A DNA stretch of 64,000 nucleotides from Pseudomonas denitrificans (nom. rej.). Its GTDB lineage: Bacteria; Pseudomonadota; Gammaproteobacteria; Pseudomonadales; Pseudomonadaceae. The stretch lies in NCBI RefSeq assembly GCF_008807415.1, contig NZ_CP043626.1, positions 4,123,501 to 4,187,500 of the forward strand, written 5' to 3'. The position numbers and the translations under genes are program-made. The notes under the pieces are model-generated. The model was not told where the DNA came from. It saw nothing but the letters and a program-made list of their open reading frames with translations, and made no database searches. Numbering within the stretch: position 1 is the first letter of the stretch; every line of letters starts with the position of its first letter. Below are positions 29,546 through 37,724 of this stretch, piece by piece.

Positions 29546-29945
29546 TCAGCGGGACGCCAAAGCTTTCAAAGTGACGGACGTTCCGCGTGGCGATCTGTAC
29601 TCCGTGAAGCCGGGCAATCGCAGCGATTTGCCCGTCCGCCATATCGGCAATCTTTCCCTTGGCCTCACTGTCTGCCGCCAACTCCGCGTAATGCACTGCG
29701 GCGTCCGCATCGAACGGCAAGATCCTCCCAGCAAAGTCCTCTTCGAACATAGCGATGGCCACGTCCTGTAGCGCTTGCCTGCGCTTACCTTCCGGCATCC
29801 TGGCGATGCCATAAAGGATCTCAGCCACCGTGATCGAGGAGATCAGCAGATCCTGGGCAGGTTGAGCGTCGATCCAGGCAACCACCGCCGGATCCGGCTT
29901 GGCTCTCATCAGCTCCGACAGGACATTGGTGTCGAGCAGAATCAT
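29526..29945 (-). CDS. PIN-domain toxin (FitB/VapC family)
   Basis: 139 residues. PIN-domain ribonuclease: MILLDTNVLSELMR carries the first catalytic Asp, ISSITVAEILYGIARMPEGKRR the Glu, and KIADMADGQIAAIA the following acidic pair; ATRNVRHFESFGV closes the fold. The form with TVAEILYGI...PEGKRR is that of FitB/VapC type II toxins. It starts 4 bases inside the antitoxin stop (ATGA), so it is translated only after the antitoxin. Likely function: stabilise the prophage or cut tRNA during stress. Confidence 0.9.
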   Translation of the reverse strand: MILLDTNVLSELMRAKPDPAVVAWIDAQPAQDLLISSITVAEILYGIARMPEGKRRQALQDVAIAMFEEDFAGRILPFDADAAVHYAELAADSEAKGKIADMADGQIAAIARLHGVQIATRNVRHFESFGVPLTNPWGL

Positions 29946-30187
29946 TCGTCGAAGTCCGCAGCCCGCGCCTTAGCCTTGCGTGCCGGCAGCTCAATCTCTG
30001 CGCCACCGACGGATGCAAAGCGGGCATGAATTCGGCTGCCCAAACCACCCTGCTTCTCTTTCGGAGAAAGTGCCTGAGCGAGGATCACGCGGACTTCCTC
30101 TTCCATCGAGCGGCCATGGTTCGCGGCTACCACTCTGAGTTTGGCCTTGAGGTCTTCATCTAGGTTTCTAATCGTGATGCTGGCCAT
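29942..30187 (-). CDS. FitA/VapB-type antitoxin (Arc-like)
   Basis: 81 residues from MASITIRNLDEDLKAKLRV. It is a ribbon-helix-helix DNA-binding protein: ASITIRNL forms the strand and NHGRSMEEEVRVILAQAL the helix pair, the FitA pattern. The C-terminal part (AEIELPARKAKARAADFDE) is the toxin-binding tail. The start is chosen at 30187 because the fold begins there. Two TGATATC palindromes lie just upstream. Order antitoxin then toxin, overlapping by ATGA. Confidence 0.88.
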   Translation of the reverse strand: MASITIRNLDEDLKAKLRVVAANHGRSMEEEVRVILAQALSPKEKQGGLGSRIHARFASVGGAEIELPARKAKARAADFDE

Positions 30188-30198
30188 TGGAGCCACCG

Positions 30199-30224
30199 TG
30201 ATATCAATGAAATCACTGATATCG
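30199..30224. promoter_or_regulatory. Palindrome pair upstream of the antitoxin (autoregulation site)
   Basis: TGATATCA at 30199-30206 and TGATATCG at 30217-30224, 18 bases apart, 12 bases before the antitoxin ATG on the minus strand. This is the usual place for FitA/VapB operators. Confidence 0.55.
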
Positions 30225-30293
30225 TACTTGAGATTCAACGTGCTCCACCAGCATCAGCAACCGTAAGAGGGTGGCCGCTCGCTCCGAACAGGC

Positions 30294-31364
30294 CTAGTCC
30301 CGCGAAATCTCCTGGGGCGGCTCCGAGACATTGGCAAAACCAATTGCCTCCGTCCCCTTTGGCCCGCTTTTCCAACCTTCCTTTCTCCGCAGCTTTCTCG
30401 CCCACGCCTCTAACGTGTAGTAGGACGTCATCGCCAGAAGCAGCGTAATCAGCGTTCCAACCGTCAAAGCTGACTGCCAGCCATAGGCCTTCCGCAGATA
30501 CATGAAGATAGGAAAATGGAACAAATAGATCCCGTAGGACCAGAGGCCAAGGTACCGCAACGGTGCCCATCCAAGCAGACGACTGAAGGCCCCTCCCCCC
30601 AACGCTAGAAGGATTGCAGCAGCGGAGGCGAGTTCGACCAGAGTCACCCCAAGCTGAAGAAGGAGCGTCTTGTCAGGTAGAAGTCCCACAGCTATCACCA
30701 AGGGAACCAAAGCCAAGAGCGCGAAAAGCCTTACCCTTCCGCTAGGGGGCTGGAAGCCGTTAGCGATAGCAATAACGGCCCCCAAGACCAGTCCCGTAAA
30801 CCGCGAATCGAACCGGTAATAGGCGAGCTTCCAGGGCTGATTCTCGAAGCACCAAAATCGCCAGTACGTTCCTAGCACGTAAAGAACAATCAGCCCCAGG
30901 AGCAAGGACCTACTACTTACTCCTCTCGTCGCCAGCAAGAGCAGCGGCCATATCAGGTAGAAGTGCTCCTCGACTGCCAAAGACCATGTGTGGCTGAGCA
31001 TGCGGGGTACGTCATACAGCGCCTTGCTGTAATCACTCAGATAGCTAGCCGCAAGCAATACGTCCCGGTAATGGCCGTCGTACCAGGGCCAGAATCGAGG
31101 TGCTAACAGGGTGTACAAGACCAGCAGCAGGATCAGTGGAGGGGTCAAGCGGAGGAAACGGCGCCAATAGAAGCTCCTCAACTTTATGTCTGCACGCTGT
31201 TGAAGTTCTTTCCGCAGCAGACAAGTGATCAGAAAACCGCTGATCACAAAAAATACGTCGACGCCAATGAGGCCCTGCTTGAGAAAAGGGGCTCTTGAGT
31301 GAAAGAACATCACCAAGATAACTGCAATGGCTCTCAATCCATCGAGCGCAGGCAAGTTGGGCAT
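30294..31364 (-). CDS. Acyltransferase-3 family membrane protein (OafA-like), phage cargo
   Basis: 356 residues from MPNLPALDGLRAIAVILVMF (a TTG 18 bases earlier is an alternative). Integral membrane O-acyltransferase: LPALDGLRAIAV, FFHS with the conserved His, GVDVFFVISGFLIT, RR.LRLTPP and HTWSLAVEEHFYLIWP are the family landmarks, with about ten hydrophobic helices. Such enzymes acetylate O-antigen or other surface glycans; several phages carry them to change the host surface (lysogenic conversion). It lies between the integrase (65 bases away, same strand) and the toxin-antitoxin pair. No SGNH partner domain is fused. Confidence 0.9.
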   Translation of the reverse strand: MPNLPALDGLRAIAVILVMFFHSRAPFLKQGLIGVDVFFVISGFLITCLLRKELQQRADIKLRSFYWRRFLRLTPPLILLLVLYTLLAPRFWPWYDGHYRDVLLAASYLSDYSKALYDVPRMLSHTWSLAVEEHFYLIWPLLLLATRGVSSRSLLLGLIVLYVLGTYWRFWCFENQPWKLAYYRFDSRFTGLVLGAVIAIANGFQPPSGRVRLFALLALVPLVIAVGLLPDKTLLLQLGVTLVELASAAAILLALGGGAFSRLLGWAPLRYLGLWSYGIYLFHFPIFMYLRKAYGWQSALTVGTLITLLLAMTSYYTLEAWARKLRRKEGWKSGPKGTEAIGFANVSEPPQEISRD

Positions 31365-31429
31365 TTGCGCATCCAGCAGCAATAGAGCCGAGTTGGCTAT
31401 CTCAGATCATAGAACGGTCTATCCCCTCT

Positions 31430-32434
31430 TCAAACCGAAGCTACTTTGCCAATAAGCACGCCACTTTGCGCAAGCGGTGACAGACGCATGGCAGACTCCA
31501 AATGCTCCGGCGACAGGTGCGCATACCGCATCGTCATCGTGATCGACGAGTGCCCCAGGATCCGCTGCAGCGTGAGGATGTCCCCTCCTCCCATCATGTA
31601 ATGGCTAGCGAAGGTGTGGCGGAGGATGTGGGTCAGTTGGCCCGGCGTCTGGAATCCACAGCGCTCATAGGCGCAACGGAAGGCAGCGCGGCAGGACATG
31701 AACAGGCGGCCGGTTCCAGGCATACCCACCTTGAACATCAGTTGCTCCAGCTCAGCCGGGATCGGTACTGAGCGGCTCTGGCGGTTCTTCGTCCGGTGGT
31801 AGTGGACCTTTCCCCCATGCACGGCTCCACGGGCGATGCTCTCGGCCTCTTCCCAGCGGGCACCTGTAGCGAGGCACAGGAGAGCGACCGGGTACGTGTG
31901 GTTGTTCGTGCTGGCCTTGCACTCCTCGAGGAGCTGGGCGACCTGATCCAGGGTGAGGAAGGTCAGTTCGACTTGATCAGTCTTGATCTGCCGGACGTTG
32001 GCCAATGGGTTTGCCTTGTGCCATGAGCCGAGGCGGATCAGCTCGGAGAAGATGGCCGACAGGTAACGCTGTTCGTGGTTGACGGTCTCCGGCTTCACCT
32101 CGGTCAGACGGCGTTGCCGGTAGCGTGCCCAAGCGAGCGAGTCGAACTCGAAAGCTTGCGGATCGCCGAGGCGTTCAGCCAATGCTTGGCAGCGAGCCAG
32201 GCGCTGTTTGCCGTCCTTCAAGGTGCAGCCATGGAGGTCGTACCAGACCTTCACCAGATCGGAGAGGCGATCATCCAGCGGGCGGCCTGTCTCGCCCAGG
32301 ACGGCGAAGAAGTCCTGTTCATACCGAATGGCTGCGGACTTGGTGGCGAAGCCCTTCTTGCGGATCCTGCGACCGGAGCGACCGTTCTCGTAGAAGTCAG
32401 CCGTCCACGTCTTCCCATCCTTGCGCGCGGTCAT
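31430..32434 (-). CDS. Phage integrase (tyrosine recombinase)
   Basis: 334 residues. Catalytic set visible: Arg193 in ATGARWEE, Lys216 in RTKNRQSR, HILRH (His269, Arg272), His295 in ILGHSSI and the nucleophile Tyr304 in TMRYAHL. An N-terminal arm-binding domain and SAM-like core-binding domain precede these. It corresponds to the Pf4 integrase PA0728. The ATG overlaps the stop of the replication initiator (ATGA), so it is expressed with the phage operon, not from its own promoter. In most Pf prophages the integrase adjoins the tRNA; here cargo has been added between. Confidence 0.95.
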   Translation of the reverse strand: MTARKDGKTWTADFYENGRSGRRIRKKGFATKSAAIRYEQDFFAVLGETGRPLDDRLSDLVKVWYDLHGCTLKDGKQRLARCQALAERLGDPQAFEFDSLAWARYRQRRLTEVKPETVNHEQRYLSAIFSELIRLGSWHKANPLANVRQIKTDQVELTFLTLDQVAQLLEECKASTNNHTYPVALLCLATGARWEEAESIARGAVHGGKVHYHRTKNRQSRSVPIPAELEQLMFKVGMPGTGRLFMSCRAAFRCAYERCGFQTPGQLTHILRHTFASHYMMGGGDILTLQRILGHSSITMTMRYAHLSPEHLESAMRLSPLAQSGVLIGKVASV

Positions 32435-33723
32435 ATCGCGTAGCCCCGCCTGATGTAGCGATCATTTATGAGTCCAATGACGTGCTTTTCGAGGTCGCGA
32501 GTGCTGTAGCCCTTGGCGGTGTAGTGATCCTCGATCACATGCCAGAAGGGGAGCGTTCTCCCGACCTCAAGCGCTTTTTTTGGCGGGATGCGCTCCCGTG
32601 CGATCAGGCTGGCGAACTGGCCCAGGAACATCTCGCAGTTCTTGCCGGAGAAGCCTTGAGCGGTCTTGTAATAGCGGCGGTACTCGGTGCGTTCGATGAG
32701 CGGATCGGCTTCCACCTGGACCTTGGTGTCGAGGCTGATCAGCGACCAGAAGGCGTCGAAGATCCCTTCCCGGGAAATCAGCTTGTAGTTGTCGCAGGCG
32801 TACTGCCAGAGGCCTTGCAGGTGCGGGCAGAGGCCCTCATAGGTGCGGCAGCCGATCACCTCGCCAGAGGTCATCGTGGAGCCTTCGGAGAACTGCTGGA
32901 TGATGGAGTGGTGATATCGGAATTCGATGCGCCACACCGTTTCCAGAGGGTTGAAGGCGGGTTCACCATCGCCGAAGGGATCGCCATTCAGGGACGCCCA
33001 CACCGATTCCCAATAGTCGAGTTTGTCGGTCGCTCTCGCCTGCAGCGTCTTGTTGTACAGGCACATCTGCAGGCCGTTGGCCGAGCCGAACATGAAGGTC
33101 TCACCACGCCCGTAGACCGAGACGTTGCCGTCGTATTCGATGCGGTCGATGCCGCTGATCTGGCGTACACGCCGGGAGCGGCAGTGCATGCGATCCACGA
33201 AGTCCACGGGCGGGGTCCAGCCCTGCACGTCGAGGGCGATATGGACGGCGCACTGGTTCACCTCGCAGGCCGAGAGAACGCCAGCAGCCAGGTCATCCAT
33301 TACACCCTGCAGGATCTTCGGATCGGCACCATCCAGGGCGTGCGGCGACACTTCAATCTTGAGGTGCGGGCCAATGTTCTCCAGCTTCACGTTATGGTTC
33401 TTGATCAGCAGGATCAGACCCATGTCGGCGTTCTGTAGCCGGTACTGGTAGCCCGAGTCCCGACCGATACGGCCCTTGGCCCACTTGTAGCCGGCGAAGT
33501 TGACGAGATCCTCGGGCTCATCGAACAGCGCCATCACTTCCGGGCGGATCATGCCGTTGTACAGCTGCCGCACGGTATCGACGCCACAGCGCAGCAGGCG
33601 CACACCCGAGAGGTCGGCAAATCTGCCGTTGCTCGGGTCCATGAAAATCCGTCCTTCGGACGACTCATAAAAATCCCCGGTCTCCTTGAGGATCAGGCGG
33701 AGGGGGTGAACTGCCTTTTTCAT
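32431..33723 (-). CDS. Inovirus replication initiation protein (Pf1/PA0727 type)
   Basis: 430 residues. It matches in position, length and general sequence the Pf replication initiator that nicks double-stranded phage DNA for rolling-circle replication. It lies between Zot and the integrase as in Pf4 (PA0727). Conserved-looking blocks include CAVHIALDVQGW near the middle and TVWRIEFRYHHS. The central R/Y-rich region RMHCRSRRVR could contact DNA. An HUH motif is not obvious, so the catalytic tyrosine cannot be assigned from sequence alone. It starts at ATG 33723 after GAAGGTACGAAAGA. Confidence 0.85.
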   Translation of the reverse strand: MKKAVHPLRLILKETGDFYESSEGRIFMDPSNGRFADLSGVRLLRCGVDTVRQLYNGMIRPEVMALFDEPEDLVNFAGYKWAKGRIGRDSGYQYRLQNADMGLILLIKNHNVKLENIGPHLKIEVSPHALDGADPKILQGVMDDLAAGVLSACEVNQCAVHIALDVQGWTPPVDFVDRMHCRSRRVRQISGIDRIEYDGNVSVYGRGETFMFGSANGLQMCLYNKTLQARATDKLDYWESVWASLNGDPFGDGEPAFNPLETVWRIEFRYHHSIIQQFSEGSTMTSGEVIGCRTYEGLCPHLQGLWQYACDNYKLISREGIFDAFWSLISLDTKVQVEADPLIERTEYRRYYKTAQGFSGKNCEMFLGQFASLIARERIPPKKALEVGRTLPFWHVIEDHYTAKGYSTRDLEKHVIGLINDRYIRRGYAI

Positions 33724-33855
33724 TCTTTCGTACCTTCAATGAGGTTTATTGAGGTGTTTACTCGTTAGCTATCCGACGTGTTACAGGGTCGTCGGCCGCG
33801 CCTTCGGCCTACCGCTCGTGCCTGGCGCTCCCGGCCGGCGGCGCGGCTCGCCGAC

Positions 33856-33966
33856 TCAAAACGGAAACGCCGATACCGGCTGCATCACCTGCAAGGCGGT
33901 AAGGAAACCGAGCGCATACGCGAGCGCGAGCAGTCCAAGGGCGTTGATGAGGCCGTGCAGGGTCAT
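33856..33966 (-). CDS. 36-aa single-helix membrane peptide coupled to zot
   Basis: [20 protein letters not shown] followed by [16 protein letters not shown]: 36 residues with one transmembrane helix. The ATG at 33966 overlaps the zot TGA (ATGA), strong evidence that it is translated. Function unknown; filamentous phages encode small inner-membrane proteins of assembly (gpI/gpXI-type complexes), which is a possible role. 132 bases of no clear gene follow before the replication initiator. Confidence 0.6.
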   Translation of the reverse strand: MTLHGLINALGLLALAYALGFLTALQVMQPVSAFPF

Positions 33967-35246
33967 TGGGTCCTCCAGGGGCGTGCGGGGTATTCGGAGT
34001 CGGGGACGATGGTCAGCGTTGGCCCTGGGGGCGCTGCTGGGGCGGCTACGAGTTCTACGGGCGTTGCTGCGGGTGGTTGTGCTTGTCTGGGGAAGGCTCC
34101 GGCGCACACGATGGTTTCGTGGTACTCGCCGTAGGACAGCTCGGCCACGCATTCCGAGCGGGCCTTCACCCCGTAGCCGGATTCACCCATCTGCCAGGAA
34201 TTGAGCATCAGCCGGCGTCCTTCGGAGTCGGTGATGACGAACATGTACATCTCGCGCTGCATGCCCTTCACCAGCCCTTTCACGCGGGCCGCCACGGCGA
34301 TCTGCCGGCCCGCGAAGGGATGCTCGGCTAGTGGAAGAGTCGAAACACCTGATTTGCCAAAAACAGCACCAGCAGGAAGAGCGCGATTCGCAGCAGCAGG
34401 CGTTTGAGCAGGTACAGCACTCCCTTGAGGACGAGGTGAAGTGCTTTGCTCAGGATGGGCAGGATCAGGGTTTTGCTGAGCACCACCGCCGACGACCTTG
34501 AGAGGCCCCATATAGCTGACAAAGCCAATAGTGCCGGCCAGCAGTGCCAGTAGAAGAACCAACTTAGGCGACCGGAGCAGGCTTTTCCCTGCTTTGGTGT
34601 CCTGGGTTTTTCCGGTCGCGGTGGACTGGTACAGCCGGAAGGTCTGCTTTTTGATTCGCTTGTATTCGACGATGGTGCCGTCAGCGGGTGGTCGGTTGAG
34701 CTGGGCGTCATGCTGGGCCTCCTTGTACCGGCCGGGGATGCCGATCACCGCGAGGTTGGAATGCTTGTAGGCCATCTCGCAGGTCATGCGGATGTCGTCG
34801 CGGATGTAGCTGATGTTGGGCGTGGTGAGGACGATGTCCCAGTTGAAGTGCCGGTGCCGGGTCCAGGCATCGAGCCAGCCCATGGGCCGGTCCGCCTCGT
34901 GCGCCGCTTCAGGGCCACCGGGGAAGTCGAACTTCTCCAGATCGCGTTCGCGCCAGGACTTGGGGAACAGCAGCTGGGTTTCGTCGAAGATCAGGAAAGC
35001 GCCCCGCGGTGCCCACTGAAACCACGTGCGCATCTTTTCGAGGTCGGCCAGCGATTCGAGATCGAGGTTAATGATCTGCGCGGTGTTCGGCAGGTCGGGG
35101 AACACGGTGTAGGCCCGCTCCAGGGTGAAGCCCCGGACGTTGGTGACGATGACGCGGCCGTCCTTGAGCGCGGGGACGGCATCGTCCTGAATCGCGCCAG
35201 AGGTTTTGTAGGAGCCGTTGGGGCCGTGGTGAATCTTGATCGACAT
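33963..35246 (-). CDS. zot: Zot-domain phage assembly ATPase (gpI family)
   Basis: 427 residues. Inner-membrane motor for phage extrusion. Walker A GPNGSYKT (8-15), Walker B AFLIFDE (83-89), then a single transmembrane helix at about 228-245 ([20 protein letters not shown]) and a periplasmic domain with a Pro/Ala-rich linker. The layout is that of gpI of filamentous phages and of PA0726 in Pf4. It starts 7 bases after the minor coat gene stop. The C-terminal tail ends with a second Ala/Pro stretch and overlaps the start of a 36-aa membrane peptide. Confidence 0.93.
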   Translation of the reverse strand: MSIKIHHGPNGSYKTSGAIQDDAVPALKDGRVIVTNVRGFTLERAYTVFPDLPNTAQIINLDLESLADLEKMRTWFQWAPRGAFLIFDETQLLFPKSWRERDLEKFDFPGGPEAAHEADRPMGWLDAWTRHRHFNWDIVLTTPNISYIRDDIRMTCEMAYKHSNLAVIGIPGRYKEAQHDAQLNRPPADGTIVEYKRIKKQTFRLYQSTATGKTQDTKAGKSLLRSPKLVLLLALLAGTIGFVSYMGPLKVVGGGAQQNPDPAHPEQSTSPRPQGSAVPAQTPAAANRALPAGAVFGKSGVSTLPLAEHPFAGRQIAVAARVKGLVKGMQREMYMFVITDSEGRRLMLNSWQMGESGYGVKARSECVAELSYGEYHETIVCAGAFPRQAQPPAATPVELVAAPAAPPGPTLTIVPDSEYPARPWRTQ

Positions 35247-35253
35247 GATTCAC

Positions 35254-35610
35254 TCACCTCCCAATAAACGGCACGAAGCGCATGCAGAAGCGCGTGGCCA
35301 GGGCGGAGAACATGATGTTGAGTGCCTGAGGTACACCGAGGAATTGCAGCGCCGCCGCCAGCGGGCCTGGGAGGGTGGCGTACATGGAACGGACCATGTT
35401 GGACACGCCGAGGCTGTCGATCAGCTCGCGGGCGACGGTGTAGCTGACATCGAGCAGGAAGAGAAAACCCTGAAGCGCGCTGTACATGGCCCACTGGGTG
35501 GCGACCACAAAGCCGTCCTTGATGAAGTCGTAGATCCCTTGGGTGAAGAACTCCCAGATCCATTGGAGGAACAGGACGATCTGGTCAAAGAAGCTGGATA
35601 GCCATTCCAT
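35254..35610 (-). CDS. Minor coat protein (DUF2523, gpVI-like)
   Basis: 118 residues, strongly hydrophobic: three helices (IVLFLQWIWEFFT, ALQGFLFLLDVSYTVA, ALNIMFSALATRFCMRF). It occupies the place of PA0725 in Pf4, between the adsorption protein and Zot. gpVI caps the end of the virion that leaves the cell last, together with the adsorption protein. It starts 4 bases after the adsorption gene stop. Confidence 0.85.
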   Translation of the reverse strand: MEWLSSFFDQIVLFLQWIWEFFTQGIYDFIKDGFVVATQWAMYSALQGFLFLLDVSYTVARELIDSLGVSNMVRSMYATLPGPLAAALQFLGVPQALNIMFSALATRFCMRFVPFIGR

Positions 35611-35614
35611 GAGG

Positions 35615-36829
35615 TCACTCCTTCAGGATGACGAAGGCGGCCAGCACCGATGCCATGAACATCAGCGCGTAGCGCAGGTAGGAGAGTTTTTCTTCGTAGG
35701 GGGTGAAGCAGAGACTGACGGTCTTTTTCCAAACCACGAAGGTGTCGCAGGGGAGCTTCCCGCCGCCCTCGCCCAGGTTCAGATCGAACACACCCTTGAG
35801 CTGGTCGGCGTTCTCTTTGATCTTCTCGGAGAACTCTTTCTTCGCTTCGGCGACCTTGGCTTCCCAGGTGGTTAGCGCGTCATCCCAGTTGCCTTGCTTG
35901 GGTTGCGCCAGGGACTCTTTCGGACCGTCGCCGCCGTTGGTACCGCCATCCCCGCCGCCCGTGCCACCACCTGTGGAGCCGCCGCCGTCGCCGTTACCCG
36001 TGCCCGGGTTGGTTCCGCCGTCACCTCCGTTGTTTCCACTATCACCGCCACCGGTATTGCCGCCGGGGTTGTCGGGGTTTTCGTTGCCTCCACCGGTAGT
36101 GGGGAAGCAGGCAGAGCCCGACCACGAATAGCCGTCCGGGCATTTGTCGTCGGGGTCGATATCGGGAGGAGTGGTTTGCGCGCCCGTGCAGCCGACCGTA
36201 CCGTTCGCGGTTTTAGTGCACTCGAACTTCTTGGCGAGTTCGTCGAGGTAGTCCTGCAGTTGCTGATCGGGGTTGTCCGGGTTATCCGACATGTCGTCGT
36301 TGCCGACCGGGATCATGTCGACAGTGCAGACGTTGTCGTCACAGCTATCGGGCGTGCCGGGCTCGTACACGCAACCGTCTTTGATCTCAGGATCCAACTC
36401 GAGGACAGCGCCGCCATCGGTGTACGAGAACTGAATCGACTTGGTGTAGTTGCCGCGCGTCTTGCACTCGGCATCGGTGGGTTTGGTGACCTCGCACTCG
36501 CCGGTTTGCGTGTTGTACGTCTTGCCTGTCGCGCAACCATCCCCGAGGCGCGAGGCACTGAGCACGGCACCGATGTTGGTCCATGACGAAGCATTGGGCG
36601 CACGGTTGCGAAACGTAAACCTGAGCTCCGTTTCGCTCATCCACTTTGTACTCGTGACCTCATACGCCCAGCCGCCCCAATGGCCCGCCATGGCCGCATC
36701 GAAGGCGGCACGTGGGCTGTCTCCCTGATATCGCTCAGTCGCGGAAAACTGAATGAACCAGTAGTAATCCTGTGCAGAAGCTTGTCCCGCCAGGAGGAGC
36801 GCAACGACTAGCAGACATGCCCTGATCAT
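35615..36829 (-). CDS. Adsorption (attachment) protein CoaA, gpIII-like
   Basis: 404 residues from MIRACLLVVALLLAGQASAQ (signal peptide, cut after ASA). N-terminal receptor-binding domains have several Cys pairs (DGCATGK, GECEV, AECKTR, DSCDDNVC). A glycine/asparagine-rich linker covers about 36,090-35,900 (repeats of GGG, GDGG, TGGG). A C-terminal domain is anchored by LRYALMFMASVLAAFVIL. This layout is that of gpIII, which binds the type IV pilus and envelope during infection; PA0724 is the Pf4 counterpart. The N-terminal domain should set host range. The upstream terminator lowers its expression relative to the coat gene. Confidence 0.9.
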   Translation of the reverse strand: MIRACLLVVALLLAGQASAQDYYWFIQFSATERYQGDSPRAAFDAAMAGHWGGWAYEVTSTKWMSETELRFTFRNRAPNASSWTNIGAVLSASRLGDGCATGKTYNTQTGECEVTKPTDAECKTRGNYTKSIQFSYTDGGAVLELDPEIKDGCVYEPGTPDSCDDNVCTVDMIPVGNDDMSDNPDNPDQQLQDYLDELAKKFECTKTANGTVGCTGAQTTPPDIDPDDKCPDGYSWSGSACFPTTGGGNENPDNPGGNTGGGDSGNNGGDGGTNPGTGNGDGGGSTGGGTGGGDGGTNGGDGPKESLAQPKQGNWDDALTTWEAKVAEAKKEFSEKIKENADQLKGVFDLNLGEGGGKLPCDTFVVWKKTVSLCFTPYEEKLSYLRYALMFMASVLAAFVILKE

Positions 36830-36842
36830 GATGTCCCCAGGC

Positions 36843-36867
36843 AAAAAGAACCCCGCCGAAGCGGGGT
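36843..36867 (-). terminator. Terminator between the major coat and adsorption genes
   Basis: Minus strand: ACCCCGC-TTCG-GCGGGGT followed by TCTTTTTG. A terminator after the major coat gene is a standard feature of filamentous phages, giving high coat and low minor-protein levels. Confidence 0.85.
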
Positions 36868-36891
36868 CCAGGTTCGGCCACGTGAGTGGGG

Positions 36892-36969
36892 TTAGAAGAA
36901 TTCGCCGCAGCGGTACCCGGTGATGAAGGCGCCGGCGAAGAACGCCCCCAACCACACCGACCAGAGCAC
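36892..36969 (-). CDS. 25-aa membrane mini-protein after the coat gene
   Basis: GTG start at 36969 directly after the coat TAA (36972-36970), reading M-L-W-S-V-W-L-G-A-F-F-A-G-A-F-I-T-G-Y-R then CGEFF and TAA. One hydrophobic segment; the distal base pairs lie before the terminator. The tight junction suggests coupled translation. Its likely role is as a gpVII/gpIX-type tip protein, by place and size; no motif proves it. Confidence 0.5.
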   Translation of the reverse strand: MLWSVWLGAFFAGAFITGYRCGEFF

Positions 36970-37221
36970 TTACGCCTTGCGCAGCATGCTGTAGATCAGG
37001 CCCGCGACCGCGAGGATGACCAGGGCACCGACGATGTAGCCGCCGATGTTGGACATGTCGCTCTTGCCGTCGGTGATGGCCTGTTCGACGGCGGTGGTGT
37101 CGATCACGCTGGCGGCGAAGGCCGGGACCGAAGTCACGGCGGTGACGGTGCCGGCGATGCACAGGTTGCGGAACGAGCGGACCGGGTTGAACTTGGCGAT
37201 CTGTTGTTTCATGGCGTTCAT
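36970..37221 (-). CDS. coaB: Major coat protein CoaB (Pf1 gpVIII type)
   Basis: 83 residues: basic leader with signal peptide ending VPAFA, then a mature coat of 46-47 residues. The C-terminal half GGYIVGALVILAVAGLIYSM + LRKA is, as I recall, the same as Pf1 coat, and the leader differs at only a few sites. After AFA the mature part begins ASVIDTTAVEQAITDG versus GVIDTSAVESAITDG in Pf1, one residue longer if cut at the same place. GAGAGGAAACACC precedes the ATG, a strong ribosome site that suits thousands of copies per virion. Confidence 0.95.
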   Translation of the reverse strand: MNAMKQQIAKFNPVRSFRNLCIAGTVTAVTSVPAFAASVIDTTAVEQAITDGKSDMSNIGGYIVGALVILAVAGLIYSMLRKA

Positions 37222-37233
37222 GGTGTTTCCTCT

Positions 37234-37485
37234 CTACTTGGCTTTACGAAGAAGTGACGCGACCCAGCCAGTTAAAAGCCCCGTCACGAAGGCTCCGAGA
37301 ACGCCCGCAGCACCGATGCTGAAGGCCTCCAGGGAGAACCCGCCGTTGACCAGGACTTCAATTGCTCCAGCGGCCTCGGGCGGAATCAGATAGGCCTGTT
37401 GCCACTCGATGCGTTGGCACTGCATCAGGCCGTCCGCCGTGGACGCCCAACTGGTGCAGACCTGAATGGCAACCACGCCTGACAT
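37234..37485 (-). CDS. Small inovirus membrane protein (83 aa)
   Basis: 83 residues with a C-terminal membrane helix (FSIGAAGVLGAFVTGLLTGWVASLL) and a basic end RKAK, so N-out, C-in. Two Cys (VCTSW, LMQCQR) lie in the outer part. It is located between the 73-aa membrane protein and the coat gene, where Pf4 has PA0722. No known function. The gap to coaB is 12 bases. Confidence 0.75.
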   Translation of the reverse strand: MSGVVAIQVCTSWASTADGLMQCQRIEWQQAYLIPPEAAGAIEVLVNGGFSLEAFSIGAAGVLGAFVTGLLTGWVASLLRKAK

Positions 37486-37486
37486 G

Positions 37487-37708
37487 TCAGCGGGCCTCCT
37501 TGCGTGGGCGGTCGCACCAGCTCCAGAAGGAGCGCAGGACGAACCACCACAGGGCGAAGAAGGCGAATGCCGCCGCGACCACAGCGATCACGGAATCCAG
37601 CGGGTAGGGTTCGAGGAATTCGCGCACCGCACGCACGGCAGGCGATACCGCGCAAAGAATTGCTACGTACAGAACCCAGCCGAAGGCGAAACGGAGCGGC
37701 GCTTTCAT
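37487..37708 (-). CDS. Small inovirus membrane protein (73 aa)
   Basis: 73 residues with two hydrophobic helices (FAFGWVLYVAILCAVSPAV and VIAVVAAAFAFFALWWFVLRSFW) and a basic tail DRPRKEAR. It sits directly before the 83-aa gene (1-base gap) and 16 bases after the ssDNA-binding gene, matching PA0721 of Pf4 in place. Probably an inner-membrane factor of assembly or superinfection exclusion; in Pf4 small proteins of this region act on the host pilus, but I cannot assign that here. Confidence 0.7.
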   Translation of the reverse strand: MKAPLRFAFGWVLYVAILCAVSPAVRAVREFLEPYPLDSVIAVVAAAFAFFALWWFVLRSFWSWCDRPRKEAR

Positions 37709-37724
37709 CTACCTACCCTCGCCG

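Noticed and set aside
29391..29771. 126-aa plus-strand frame across the PIN toxin
   Set aside because: Antisense to a well-supported FitB/VapC gene and overlaps the end of the HEPN-LOTUS gene; no recognisable domain or ribosome site.
28458..31364. Left cargo as a separate element with its own ends
   Set aside because: No second integrase, transposase or inner direct repeat was seen between attL and the integrase; it is best read as part of the 15-kb phage.
35900..36090. Short tandem repeats taken as a CRISPR or tandem array
   Set aside because: They are codon-level repeats for the Gly/Asn/Asp-rich linker of the adsorption protein; no equal-length spacers.
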